5,068 nt of DNA from Actinomycetes bacterium (GTDB lineage: Bacteria > Actinomycetota > Actinomycetes > Actinomycetales > Microbacteriaceae). Positions within the stretch are counted from its first letter, which is position 1; each line of letters opens with the position of its first letter. The notes below the pieces were generated by a model. It was not told where the DNA came from. It did not search any database and saw only the letters and a program-made list of their open reading frames with translations. The stretch lies in assembly GCA_021793715.1 (NCBI GenBank), contig JAJYSF010000109.1, positions 1 to 5,068 on the forward strand, given 5' to 3'. Positions 1 to 5,068 of the stretch are shown in pieces. Both the position numbers and the translations under genes were made by a program.

Positions 1-2
1 CC

Positions 3-128
3 GATCTCGTCGTGGTCGGCGGATCGTCGGGATGGATCGCAGGGTCGGTGCTCGCCGCCATCGCCGTGGTGACCTGGGTGCTCGTCCCCGTCACAGTCCG
101 CACTGTTCGTCGAAAGCGCGCCGACTGA
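3..128 (+). CDS. C-terminal fragment of a membrane protein (5' end outside window)
   Basis: An open frame enters from the left edge and ends at TGA (126-128), giving 41 visible residues. They contain one strongly hydrophobic stretch, beginning at WIAGSVLAAIAVVTW and continuing to about residue 30, which fits a single transmembrane helix. A short basic tail follows (RTVRRKRAD), as expected for a cytoplasmic C-terminus under the positive-inside rule. The family cannot be recognised from so little. The frame was chosen over the two alternatives because it gives a coherent membrane helix and stops just before the convergent gene at 152. Only 23 bp separate the two stop codons, and I see no convincing terminator hairpin with a T-run there. 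The fragment could be the last helix of a multi-pass transporter or a C-terminal anchor. Confidence 0.6.
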   Translation, partial: DLVVVGGSSGWIAGSVLAAIAVVTWVLVPVTVRTVRRKRAD

Positions 129-151
129 AACGCGTCGACGTCACACGGCGC

Positions 152-625
152 TCACGCGCTGCCGGAGTATCCGCTCTGGCGCCACGCTTCGAACGTCGCG
201 ACGGCCGCGGCGTTCGACAGGTTCAGCGAGCGCACGCCGGGGCGCATCGGGATCCGCAGGAGGTCGGTGACGCGCGGGTGGTGCAGCACCTCATCGGGCA
301 GGCCGGTGGGCTCCGGGCCGAACAGCAGTGCATCGCCGGGGGCGTAGCTGACGTCGGTGAATGCGCGCGTCGCGTGTCCGGTGAAGGCATAGAGCGCCTC
401 GACTCCGAGTTCGGCGAGCGCATCGAGAGCCGCATCGAGATCCGCGTGCACGCGCACGTGCGCGAGATCGTGGTAATCGAGCCCGGCGCGGCGCAGCTTC
501 GCATCCGAGAGGTCGAAACCGAGAGGTCCGACGAGATGGAGAGTGCTGCCCGTGATGGCAGAGAGGCGGATCGCGTTGCCGGTGTTCGGCGGGATGCGCG
601 GTTCGTAGAAGACGATGTGGAACAC
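152..625 (-). CDS. trmL: tRNA (cytidine(34)-2'-O)-methyltransferase TrmL (SPOUT/TrmH superfamily)
   Basis: This 157-residue protein matches the small single-domain YibK/CspR/TrmL class in length and motifs. The N-terminal motif EPRIPPNTGNAIRL spans residues 8-21, and LRRAGLDYHD lies at 44-53. SPOUT motif 2 is LLFGPEPTGLP (100-110). Motif 3, RIPMRPGVRSLNLSNAAAV (124-142), forms the trefoil-knot SAM site. Known family members use S-adenosylmethionine to 2'-O-methylate the wobble nucleotide (C34 or modified U34) of tRNA-Leu isoacceptors in the cytoplasm, usually as homodimers. The start is GTG at 623-625, because the conserved motif begins only seven residues later. No strong SD is visible ahead of it. 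The gene begins 23 bp after the stop of the upstream FUSC gene on the same strand, so co-transcription is likely, although the two functions are unrelated. The exact tRNA target is inferred from the family. Confidence 0.93.
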   Translation of the reverse strand: MFHIVFYEPRIPPNTGNAIRLSAITGSTLHLVGPLGFDLSDAKLRRAGLDYHDLAHVRVHADLDAALDALAELGVEALYAFTGHATRAFTDVSYAPGDALLFGPEPTGLPDEVLHHPRVTDLLRIPMRPGVRSLNLSNAAAVATFEAWRQSGYSGSA

Positions 626-648
626 GGCGTCCCACGCTACCGTGCGCC

Positions 649-1692
649 TCAGGCCTCGTCGCCCGAGACCTCACCGTGAATCCGGCGCAGGTCCTCGAGA
701 AGCGCTCCGATGAGGATCCAGTGGTCGCCGGTCGGCGCGACGACGGTGTACGGGCGGGTGAGTGCCGGGAGGGTCTCGGTCACGGCGGGATCCGCGTTCG
801 CGGTCGGCGTGCGGCGCAGCTCCAGGCGGACGTCGTGGGCGGCGCGGCGCAGCTGCTCGGCGATGCCGATCACCGCCGGCTCGTTCGCCAGGTCGTCGTC
901 GTATCGGTCGTAGTAGGCGCGCGTCATGCCGAGCACCTGGGTCACGACGGAGGAGAGACGGCCGAGGAGGTCGCGCACGTCGGTGAGCTCCCGCCGATGA
1001 CGTCGCCCGCGGGGGTTCAGCGTGAGCGAGTCCGCCGCGTCGTCGATCGCGGTCTCGGCCGAGACGCGCATCGGACGCAGCAGGCGGGCCGTGAGGAGCA
1101 GCTCTTCGCGCGCAGCCGGTGACTGCGGCGCCTCGAGCGCGGATGCGAGGCGCTCCATCGTGGCGGCGACCTCGTCGCCGAGCGCGTCGAGCGCGCGATG
1201 TGCCGGACCGACCGCCACCGGCGGGACCAGGACGAGGTTGACCACGAACCCGATGACCGCGCCGATCATCGTCTCGACCACGCGTGCCACGGCGTAGTCG
1301 GGGGTGCTCGCCCCGAGCGTCAGGATCAGCAGTGCACTGATCCCGACCTGGTTCGTCGTGCCGGGCGTCATCTTCAGCGCCCAGGCGCCGACGAGCGAGA
1401 CGACGATCGCGACCATCAGCACCCACGACGCCTCGCCGAGCAGCAGTCCGAGCGCGGAGGCCACCACGACGCCCACGAGCACGCCGATGGAACGCTCGAC
1501 GGCCTTCAGCATCGACTGATTGACGCTCGGCTGGACGACGAGGAGCGCGGCGATGGCGGCGAACACCGGGGCAGGGCCGTCCGGGATCATCAGCACAGAC
1601 AGGAACCACGCGGCGAGCGTCGCAACGGAGGACTTCACGACCTGCAACAGGGGCGATCGCCGCTGGGCCCGCACCGCCGAGATCACGCTCAT
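649..1692 (-). CDS. FUSC family / aromatic acid exporter-like membrane protein
   Basis: The protein has 347 residues. The N-terminal half contains about six hydrophobic segments, near residues 16-37, 42-55, 68-86, 89-107, 115-129 and 138-160. A hydrophilic, mostly helical cytoplasmic domain follows (about 165-300), rich in Arg, Glu and Asp. This layout, with the hallmark short helix pairs and the VQPSVNQSMLKAVERSIGVLVG region at 53-74 (Gln/Pro-rich turn, basic-glycine segment), is typical of the FUSC/ArAE-type exporter superfamily. Known members are linked to efflux of aromatic carboxylic acids such as p-hydroxybenzoate, or to fusaric acid resistance. The substrate here is unknown. The frame stays open upstream to 2157, but that part overlaps the divergent oxidoreductase gene, so ATG 1690-1692 (protein start MSVISAVRAQ) is chosen. 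It has only a weak SD-like GGTGG and may be leaderless (see 1699-1704). The stop is 23 bp before trmL, which suggests a two-gene operon. Confidence 0.85.
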   Translation of the reverse strand: MSVISAVRAQRRSPLLQVVKSSVATLAAWFLSVLMIPDGPAPVFAAIAALLVVQPSVNQSMLKAVERSIGVLVGVVVASALGLLLGEASWVLMVAIVVSLVGAWALKMTPGTTNQVGISALLILTLGASTPDYAVARVVETMIGAVIGFVVNLVLVPPVAVGPAHRALDALGDEVAATMERLASALEAPQSPAAREELLLTARLLRPMRVSAETAIDDAADSLTLNPRGRRHRRELTDVRDLLGRLSSVVTQVLGMTRAYYDRYDDDLANEPAVIGIAEQLRRAAHDVRLELRRTPTANADPAVTETLPALTRPYTVVAPTGDHWILIGALLEDLRRIHGEVSGDEA

Positions 1693-1698
1693 GGCACC

Positions 1699-1704
1699 AC
1701 CGTA
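1699..1704 (-). promoter_or_regulatory. Putative -10 element for the FUSC-trmL unit (leaderless-type)
   Basis: On the minus strand the hexamer TACGGT fits the actinobacterial TANNNT -10 pattern. It is followed by exactly six bases (GGTGCC) and then the ATG of the FUSC gene. A start site 6-7 bp after a -10 would fall on or next to the A of ATG, giving a leaderless mRNA. No good -35 hexamer is seen at 16-19 bp; a weak GTGACG lies about 21 bp upstream. A GGTGG stretch next to the ATG could instead act as a weak SD, so this remains a prediction. Confidence 0.4.
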
Positions 1705-1710
1705 CGACCT

Positions 1711-1726
1711 GGGCGACCGGTTGCCC
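1711..1726. promoter_or_regulatory. Imperfect palindrome in the divergent promoter region, candidate operator
   Basis: GGGCGACCGGTTGCCC is symmetrical about the ACCGGT core. The GGGC/GCCC arms match, and the only asymmetric pair is position 5 against 12 (G against T). It sits between the two divergent start codons, 6 bp upstream of the minus-strand -10 candidate and 20 bp upstream of the plus-strand one. It therefore covers the -35 region of the first and lies just upstream of the -35 zone of the second. A dimeric repressor or activator bound here could control both directions. No regulator gene is in the window and I do not recognise the motif. A palindrome of this length in GC-rich DNA could also occur by chance. 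Confidence 0.4.
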
Positions 1727-1746
1727 GTCACCTGCGCCGCGCAGAC

Positions 1747-1752
1747 TACGAT
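1747..1752 (+). promoter_or_regulatory. Putative -10 element for the oxidoreductase-fdhD operon (leaderless-type)
   Basis: TACGAT fits the TANNNT -10 pattern and matches TATAAT at four of six positions. It is followed by six bases (GGCCTC) and then the ATG at 1759, so transcription would begin at or beside the start codon. Nothing like a Shine-Dalgarno site exists in the 20 bases before that ATG, which supports a leaderless mRNA. A TTGCCC at 1721-1726 resembles a -35, but the 20-bp spacer is too long for a standard promoter. It also forms the right arm of the palindrome. Confidence 0.5.
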
Positions 1753-1758
1753 GGCCTC

Positions 1759-4065
1759 ATGGTGACGAGGCCTCCGAAACACGACATCGACGAGTCGAAG
1801 CTGACCGTCCGCCCCCGGCAGACGCACGCGGTCGGTGTGCCGGGAGTCATGAACTCCCTGAAGATCTCGCTCGAGCAGATGGGCGTCAAGCGCACCGCCG
1901 AGACCCTGCTCCGGGTGAACCAGAAGGACGGGTTCGACTGCCCCGGCTGCGCATGGCCGGAAGAGGACCGACGCCACATGGCCGAGTTCTGCGAGAACGG
2001 CGCCAAGGCCGTCGCCGAGGAAGCGACCGTCCGCCGCATCGGACCGGAGTTCTTCGCCGAGCACTCCATCGAGGAGCTGCGCTCGCACGACGACTGGTGG
2101 CTCGGACAGCAGGGGCGCCTGACCCACCCGATGATCCTCGACGAGGGCGCGACGCACTACCGTCCGCTGTCCTGGGACGACGCGCTCGACATCCTCGCCG
2201 ACGAACTGCGCGCGCTCGACGATCCCGACGAGGCGGTGTTCTACACCTCGGGCCGCACCTCAAACGAGGCGGCGTTCCTCTATCAGCTGCTCGTGCGTGG
2301 CTACGGCACGAACAACCTGCCCGACTGCTCGAACATGTGCCACGAGTCGAGCGGATCCGCTCTCGGACAGACGCTCGGCATCGGCAAGGGCACCGTGTCG
2401 ATCACCGACATCCACGACGCTGATCTGCTGATCATCGCCGGGCAGAACCCGGGGACGAACCACCCGCGCATGCTCACCGCGCTCGAGAAGGCGAAGCAGC
2501 GCGGCGCGACGATCGTCGCGATCAACCCGCTGCCAGAAGCCGGCCTCCTGCACTTCAAGAATCCGCAGACCGCGCGCGGCATGATCCTCGGCGGCACGCA
2601 GCTCACCGACGACTTCGTACAGATCCGTCTCGGCGGCGACCAGGCGCTGTTCATCGGCATCGGCAAGCACCTCATCGAACAGCACGCCATCCATGGCGGC
2701 GTGCTCGACACGACGTTCATCGACGCGCACACGTCGGGTTACGCCGAGTACGCCGAGGCGGCCGCGCAGGTGTCCTGGAGCGAGATCGAGGTCGCGACGG
2801 GCCTCGACGAGAAGCGGATCCGCGAGCTCGCGGAGCGCGTGCGCGCATCCTCTAAGACGATCGTGTGCTGGGCGATGGGGCTCACACAGCACAAGCACTC
2901 CGTGGCCACCCTGCGCGATGTCGTCAACGTGCTCCTGCTTCAGGGCAACATCGGGCGCCCCGGCGCCGGAGTGTGTCCCGTGCGCGGGCACTCCAACGTG
3001 CAGGGCGACCGCACGATGGGCATCTACGAGAAGCCGCCGACCGACTTCCTCGACGCTCTCGACGAGGAGTTCTCGTTCACGGCGCCGCGGGAACACGGAT
3101 ACGACACCGTCGCCGCGATCCGCGCCATGGACGCCGGGAAGGTGCGGTTCTTCCTCGCGGTCGGCGGCAACTTCGTCAGCGCCACCCCGGACACCGCGAT
3201 CGTCGAGTCCGGCATGGCGAAGACCGGTCTCACGGCGCACGTGTCGACGAAACTCAATCGCTCGCATGTCGTCACGGGCCGCCGTGCGATCATCCTGCCG
3301 ACGCTCGGACGCACGGATCGCGATCGCCGCGGCTCGGGCGACCAGCGCGTGACGGTGGAGGACTCGATGGGTGCGGTGCACGGATCTCGGGGCCGTCTCG
3401 AGCCGCCGTCGAATGACATGCTGAGCGAGGTCGCGATCCTCGCGCGCCTGTGCGAGCGCGTGTTCGCGGGGCGCGAGGACGCTCCGCGTGCCGACTGGCA
3501 GGCACTGGAAGGCGACTACGCGCAGATCCGCGATCACATCTCGCGCGTCGTCCCCGGCTTCGAGCGGTACGAGGAGCGGATCCAGAAGGGGCGGACGTTC
3601 TACCTGCCGAACCCGCCCCGAGACACCCGCCAGTTCGCAACCGAGACGGGCAAGGCGATGTTCACCGCCAACCGCCTCGAGTATCCGCACATTCCCGCCG
3701 GGCGCGTGCTGCTGCAGACGCTGCGGTCGCACGACCAGTACAACACCACGATCTACGGCAAGGACGACCGGTATCGCGGCATCCACGACGGCAGACGCGT
3801 CGTGCTCACGCATCCGGATGACATCCACGACCAGGGCTTCGAGGACGGGGACATCGTCGACCTCGTGTCGGAGTGGCACGGCCCGAACGGTCTCGAGGAG
3901 CGTCGCGCGGAGGAGTTCCGGCTCGTGTCCTATGACACGCCCCGACGAAACGCCGCGGCGTACTATCCCGAGACGAACGTTCTCGTGCCGCTCGAATCGT
4001 TCGCGGACGACAGCGGTACCCCGACATCGAAGTCGATCATCGTCCGGTTCGCGAGACGCGGGTAG
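1759..4065 (+). CDS. FdhF/YdeP family molybdopterin oxidoreductase (formate dehydrogenase H-like alpha subunit)
   Basis: This 768-residue enzyme should bind bis-MGD molybdenum, as in the DMSO-reductase superfamily, and is probably cytoplasmic: there is no Tat or Sec signal peptide. In order it shows: GFDCPGCAWP (58-67) and CENG (78-81), a modified N-terminal Fe-S motif; PLSWDDALD (136-144), start of the molybdopterin domain; TNNLPDCSNMCHES (184-197), where Cys194-His195 align with Sec140-His141 of E. coli FdhH; AGQNPGTNHPRM (227-238); GNIGRPGAGVCPVRG (396-410), where Arg409 aligns with FdhH Arg333; and a C-terminal dinucleotide-binding domain (about 640-768, e.g. HDQYNTTIYG 658-667). Glu68 stands where FdhH has its third cluster cysteine. 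The frame is open from 1198, but family similarity and the opposing FUSC gene fix the start at ATG 1759; GTG 1762 is an alternative. fdhD follows by 3 bp. Formate may be the substrate, but this is unproven: E. coli YdeP is linked to acid resistance. No electron-transfer partner is visible. Confidence 0.92.
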   Translation: MVTRPPKHDIDESKLTVRPRQTHAVGVPGVMNSLKISLEQMGVKRTAETLLRVNQKDGFDCPGCAWPEEDRRHMAEFCENGAKAVAEEATVRRIGPEFFAEHSIEELRSHDDWWLGQQGRLTHPMILDEGATHYRPLSWDDALDILADELRALDDPDEAVFYTSGRTSNEAAFLYQLLVRGYGTNNLPDCSNMCHESSGSALGQTLGIGKGTVSITDIHDADLLIIAGQNPGTNHPRMLTALEKAKQRGATIVAINPLPEAGLLHFKNPQTARGMILGGTQLTDDFVQIRLGGDQALFIGIGKHLIEQHAIHGGVLDTTFIDAHTSGYAEYAEAAAQVSWSEIEVATGLDEKRIRELAERVRASSKTIVCWAMGLTQHKHSVATLRDVVNVLLLQGNIGRPGAGVCPVRGHSNVQGDRTMGIYEKPPTDFLDALDEEFSFTAPREHGYDTVAAIRAMDAGKVRFFLAVGGNFVSATPDTAIVESGMAKTGLTAHVSTKLNRSHVVTGRRAIILPTLGRTDRDRRGSGDQRVTVEDSMGAVHGSRGRLEPPSNDMLSEVAILARLCERVFAGREDAPRADWQALEGDYAQIRDHISRVVPGFERYEERIQKGRTFYLPNPPRDTRQFATETGKAMFTANRLEYPHIPAGRVLLQTLRSHDQYNTTIYGKDDRYRGIHDGRRVVLTHPDDIHDQGFEDGDIVDLVSEWHGPNGLEERRAEEFRLVSYDTPRRNAAAYYPETNVLVPLESFADDSGTPTSKSIIVRFARRG

Positions 4066-4068
4066 CCG

Positions 4069-4938
4069 ATGGGACGCATCACGCAGCGCCGTCCCGTCAC
4101 GCGGATCACGCTCGGAGCCGAGCCGCGTCGACGACCGGACACGCTCGCGGTCGAGGAGCCGCTCGAGATCCGGGTCGCGGGCGAGCCCCTGTCGGTCACG
4201 ATGCGCACGCCCGGGCACGACGTCGAACTCGCGACGGGGTTCCTGCTCTCCGAGGGCGCGATCCGTGCCGGATCCGACGTCGTCGGCGCGATTCACTGCG
4301 GCGGTCCCGGAACGGGGGGTGCGGACAACACCTACAACGTCCTCGACATCGCGCTCGCGCCCGGCGTCCCGCTTCCCGGAGCGGAGATGGCCCGTCGCGT
4401 CTACATGACGAGCTCGTGCGGAGTGTGCGGCAAGGCGTCCATCGACGCGGTGCGCACGGAGACGGCGTACGACGTCTCGACGGATCCGCTGGAGGTCGAC
4501 GCCGCGATGCTTGCGACCTTCCCGGACGCGCTGCGCGCGCAGCAGGAGGTCTTCGACAAGACCGGCGGGCTGCACGCGGCGGCGCTGTTCGACGGCCGCA
4601 CGGGCGAGCTCATCGTCGTGCGAGAGGACGTGGGTCGCCACAACGCGGTCGACAAGGTGGTCGGTTGGGCGGCGATGAATGGCCACGTCCCGCTGGCAGG
4701 GCACATTTTGATGGTCTCGGGACGGGTGGCGTTCGAACTCGCGCAGAAGGCGGCAATGGCGGGGATCCCGATGATCGCCGCGGTATCGGCACCGTCGAGC
4801 CTCGCCGTCGAATTGGCTGTCGAAGCCGGCATGACGCTCGTCGGCTTCCTGCGCGGCGACCGCATGAACCTCTACGCGGGCCCGCAGCGCGTGCTCACGC
4901 CCGAGGATTCATCGACGCGTCACGAGCTCGTCACCTGA
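4069..4938 (+). CDS. fdhD: Formate dehydrogenase accessory sulfurtransferase FdhD
   Basis: The protein has 289 residues, a normal FdhD length. Family hallmarks are present in order: EEPLEIRVAGEP (29-40), HDVELATGFLLSEG (50-63), the catalytic CGVCG loop with Cys117 and Cys120 (MTSSCGVCGKASID, 113-126), QEVFDKTGGLHAAALF (159-174), REDVGRHNAVDKVVG (185-199), SGRVAFELAQKAAMAGIP (217-234) and GFLRGDRMNLYAG (259-271). In E. coli, FdhD takes sulfur from the cysteine desulfurase IscS and passes it to the bis-MGD molybdenum, which formate dehydrogenases need for activity. Here it lies 3 bp after the stop of the oxidoreductase gene, so the two are surely one transcript and probably translationally coupled. 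Only a weak purine stretch (GCGGG) precedes the ATG. The obvious client is the enzyme encoded just upstream. The protein looks intact. Confidence 0.96.
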   Translation: MGRITQRRPVTRITLGAEPRRRPDTLAVEEPLEIRVAGEPLSVTMRTPGHDVELATGFLLSEGAIRAGSDVVGAIHCGGPGTGGADNTYNVLDIALAPGVPLPGAEMARRVYMTSSCGVCGKASIDAVRTETAYDVSTDPLEVDAAMLATFPDALRAQQEVFDKTGGLHAAALFDGRTGELIVVREDVGRHNAVDKVVGWAAMNGHVPLAGHILMVSGRVAFELAQKAAMAGIPMIAAVSAPSSLAVELAVEAGMTLVGFLRGDRMNLYAGPQRVLTPEDSSTRHELVT

Positions 4939-4956
4939 GCGCGCGTCGGCGTTAAC

Positions 4957-4971
4957 CCCTCCGGAGGAGGG
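4957..4971 (+). repeat. Hairpin pairing an anti-SD-like CCTCC with GGAGG
   Basis: CCCTCC (4957-4962) can pair with GGAGGG (4966-4971) around a GGA loop; the core CCTCCGGAGG is also a perfect 10-bp DNA palindrome. It starts 18 bp after the fdhD stop codon. No T-run follows, so it is not a classic intrinsic terminator, although GC-rich actinobacteria often use T-poor hairpins. The GGAGGAGG strand looks like a ribosome binding site, which the CCTCC strand would mask in RNA. Confidence 0.45.
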
Positions 4972-5009
4972 TGAGCGAACGGTTCCGATGGAACCGCCCG
5001 CCGCTCGCC
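4970..5009 (+). repeat. Long two-tier stem-loop between fdhD and the next gene
   Basis: The inner stem pairs CGGTTCC (4980-4986) with GGAACCG (4990-4996), seven perfect pairs around a GAT loop. The outer stem pairs GGTGAGCG (4970-4977) with CGCTCGCC (5002-5009), eight pairs including one G-U. An AA / CCCGC internal loop separates the two stems. It ends 3 bp before the GGAGGA of the next gene. Possible roles are a T-poor terminator for the oxidoreductase-fdhD operon, a leader structure for the next gene, or, through the inner repeat, a protein-binding operator. It shares bases 4970-4971 with the preceding hairpin, so the two cannot both form fully. Confidence 0.5.
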
Positions 5010-5012
5010 ACC

Positions 5013-5018
5013 GGAGGA
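5013..5018 (+). promoter_or_regulatory. Ribosome binding site GGAGGA of the right-edge gene
   Basis: GGAGGA is a near-perfect Shine-Dalgarno sequence. The spacer from GGAGG to the ATG at 5022 is 4 bases, a little short but usable. It is the main reason to prefer ATG 5022 over an in-frame GTG at 4971. That GTG has its own GGAGGAGG directly abutting the codon, which is poor spacing. Confidence 0.6.
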
Positions 5019-5021
5019 CCG

Positions 5022-5068
5022 ATGCCGCACGACGATGCGCCGCTGGCGTGGGTCGAATCGCCCCAGAT
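5022..5068 (+). CDS. N-terminus of an unidentified protein (3' end outside window)
   Basis: An open frame from ATG 5022 runs to the window edge and encodes MPHDDAPLAWVESPQ plus a partial codon. Fifteen residues are too few to recognise a family. The frame also remains open upstream to a GTG at 4971, which would add 17 residues (VSERFRWNRPPLATGGP) and turn the stem-loop at 4970-5009 into coding sequence. Third positions there are mostly G or C, so this longer form cannot be excluded. The gene lies on the same strand 83 bp after fdhD, so it could be a third operon member, for example in molybdenum cofactor metabolism, or an unrelated gene. The sequence does not decide. Confidence 0.45.
   Translation, partial: MPHDDAPLAWVESPQ

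Noticed and set aside
129..151. A possible bidirectional terminator between the left-edge gene and trmL.
   Set aside because: The 23-bp gap contains a short CGTCGACG palindrome but no stable hairpin with a loop and no T-run on either strand, so it cannot be called.
32..679. A 215-codon plus-strand open frame opposite trmL.
   Set aside because: It is antisense to an unmistakable TrmL and overlaps the end of the FUSC gene. The predicted protein is Arg-rich and resembles nothing.
1198..1758. An in-frame upstream extension of the oxidoreductase by 187 residues.
   Set aside because: The extension is Asp/His/Arg-rich low-complexity sequence, overlaps the FUSC gene in antisense, and precedes the first residues that resemble the YdeP family. 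ATG 1759 is the sensible start.
1693..2157. An in-frame upstream extension of the FUSC gene by 155 residues.
   Set aside because: It has no membrane character, overlaps the 5' end of the divergent oxidoreductase in antisense, and ATG 1692 lies right before the first hydrophobic segments.
3811..3820. A perfect palindrome CATCCGGATG inside the oxidoreductase gene.
   Set aside because: It lies in the conserved C-terminal coding region (a His-Pro-Asp-Asp segment), where codon choice explains it. No promoter or gene start is nearby.
2260..4704. An 814-codon open frame on the minus strand, opposite the oxidoreductase and fdhD genes.
   Set aside because: Its translation is Arg/Asp/Val-rich with no recognisable domain, and it lies antisense to two intact, well-conserved genes. 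Long antisense frames are a normal by-product of high third-position GC.
4951..4956. GTTAAC just after fdhD as a -10 element for the right-edge gene.
   Set aside because: It does not fit TANNNT in the plus direction, lacks a -35, and is better explained as an isolated AT-rich palindrome.

Overview
The window is uniformly GC-rich, with strong G/C at third codon positions, short intergenic gaps and weak Shine-Dalgarno (SD) sites. Together with two TANNNT-N6-ATG start contexts, this suggests a high-GC Actinomycetota chromosome, perhaps Microbacteriaceae. The lineage is inferred from composition and gene style only. No mobile element, CRISPR array, rRNA or tRNA gene was seen.

Layout. (1) Positions 3-128 (+) hold the C-terminal tail of a membrane protein that runs in from the left edge. 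(2) A minus-strand pair follows, read from right to left. It consists of a six-helix FUSC / aromatic-acid-exporter-like membrane protein (649-1692) and then, after 23 bp, the wobble tRNA 2'-O-methyltransferase TrmL (152-625). TrmL converges on the left-edge gene. (3) A 66-bp divergent intergenic region (1693-1758) has a mirrored promoter-like arrangement around a 16-bp imperfect palindrome. (4) A plus-strand pair follows: an FdhF/YdeP-family molybdopterin oxidoreductase (1759-4065) and, after 3 bp, FdhD (4069-4938). FdhD is the sulfurtransferase that sulfurates the Mo cofactor of formate-dehydrogenase-type enzymes. (5) After fdhD come two overlapping inverted repeats (4957-5009), and then the start of another plus-strand gene that runs off the right edge.

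How they work together. The oxidoreductase and FdhD make a clear enzyme-plus-maturase unit. The oxidoreductase keeps the Cys-His and Arg catalytic residues of E. coli formate dehydrogenase H. Its N-terminal cluster motif differs: the third cysteine is Glu68, and the lysine after the last cysteine is Asn80. No electron-transfer partner subunit is encoded here, so the acceptor and true substrate are open. The FUSC-trmL pair looks like an ordinary two-gene transcription unit. It may share control with the oxidoreductase through the divergent promoter region.

Nothing here amounts to a wholly new system. The points most worth a second look are the altered Fe-S motif, the paired leaderless-type starts around a shared palindrome, and the SD-sequestering hairpins after fdhD.
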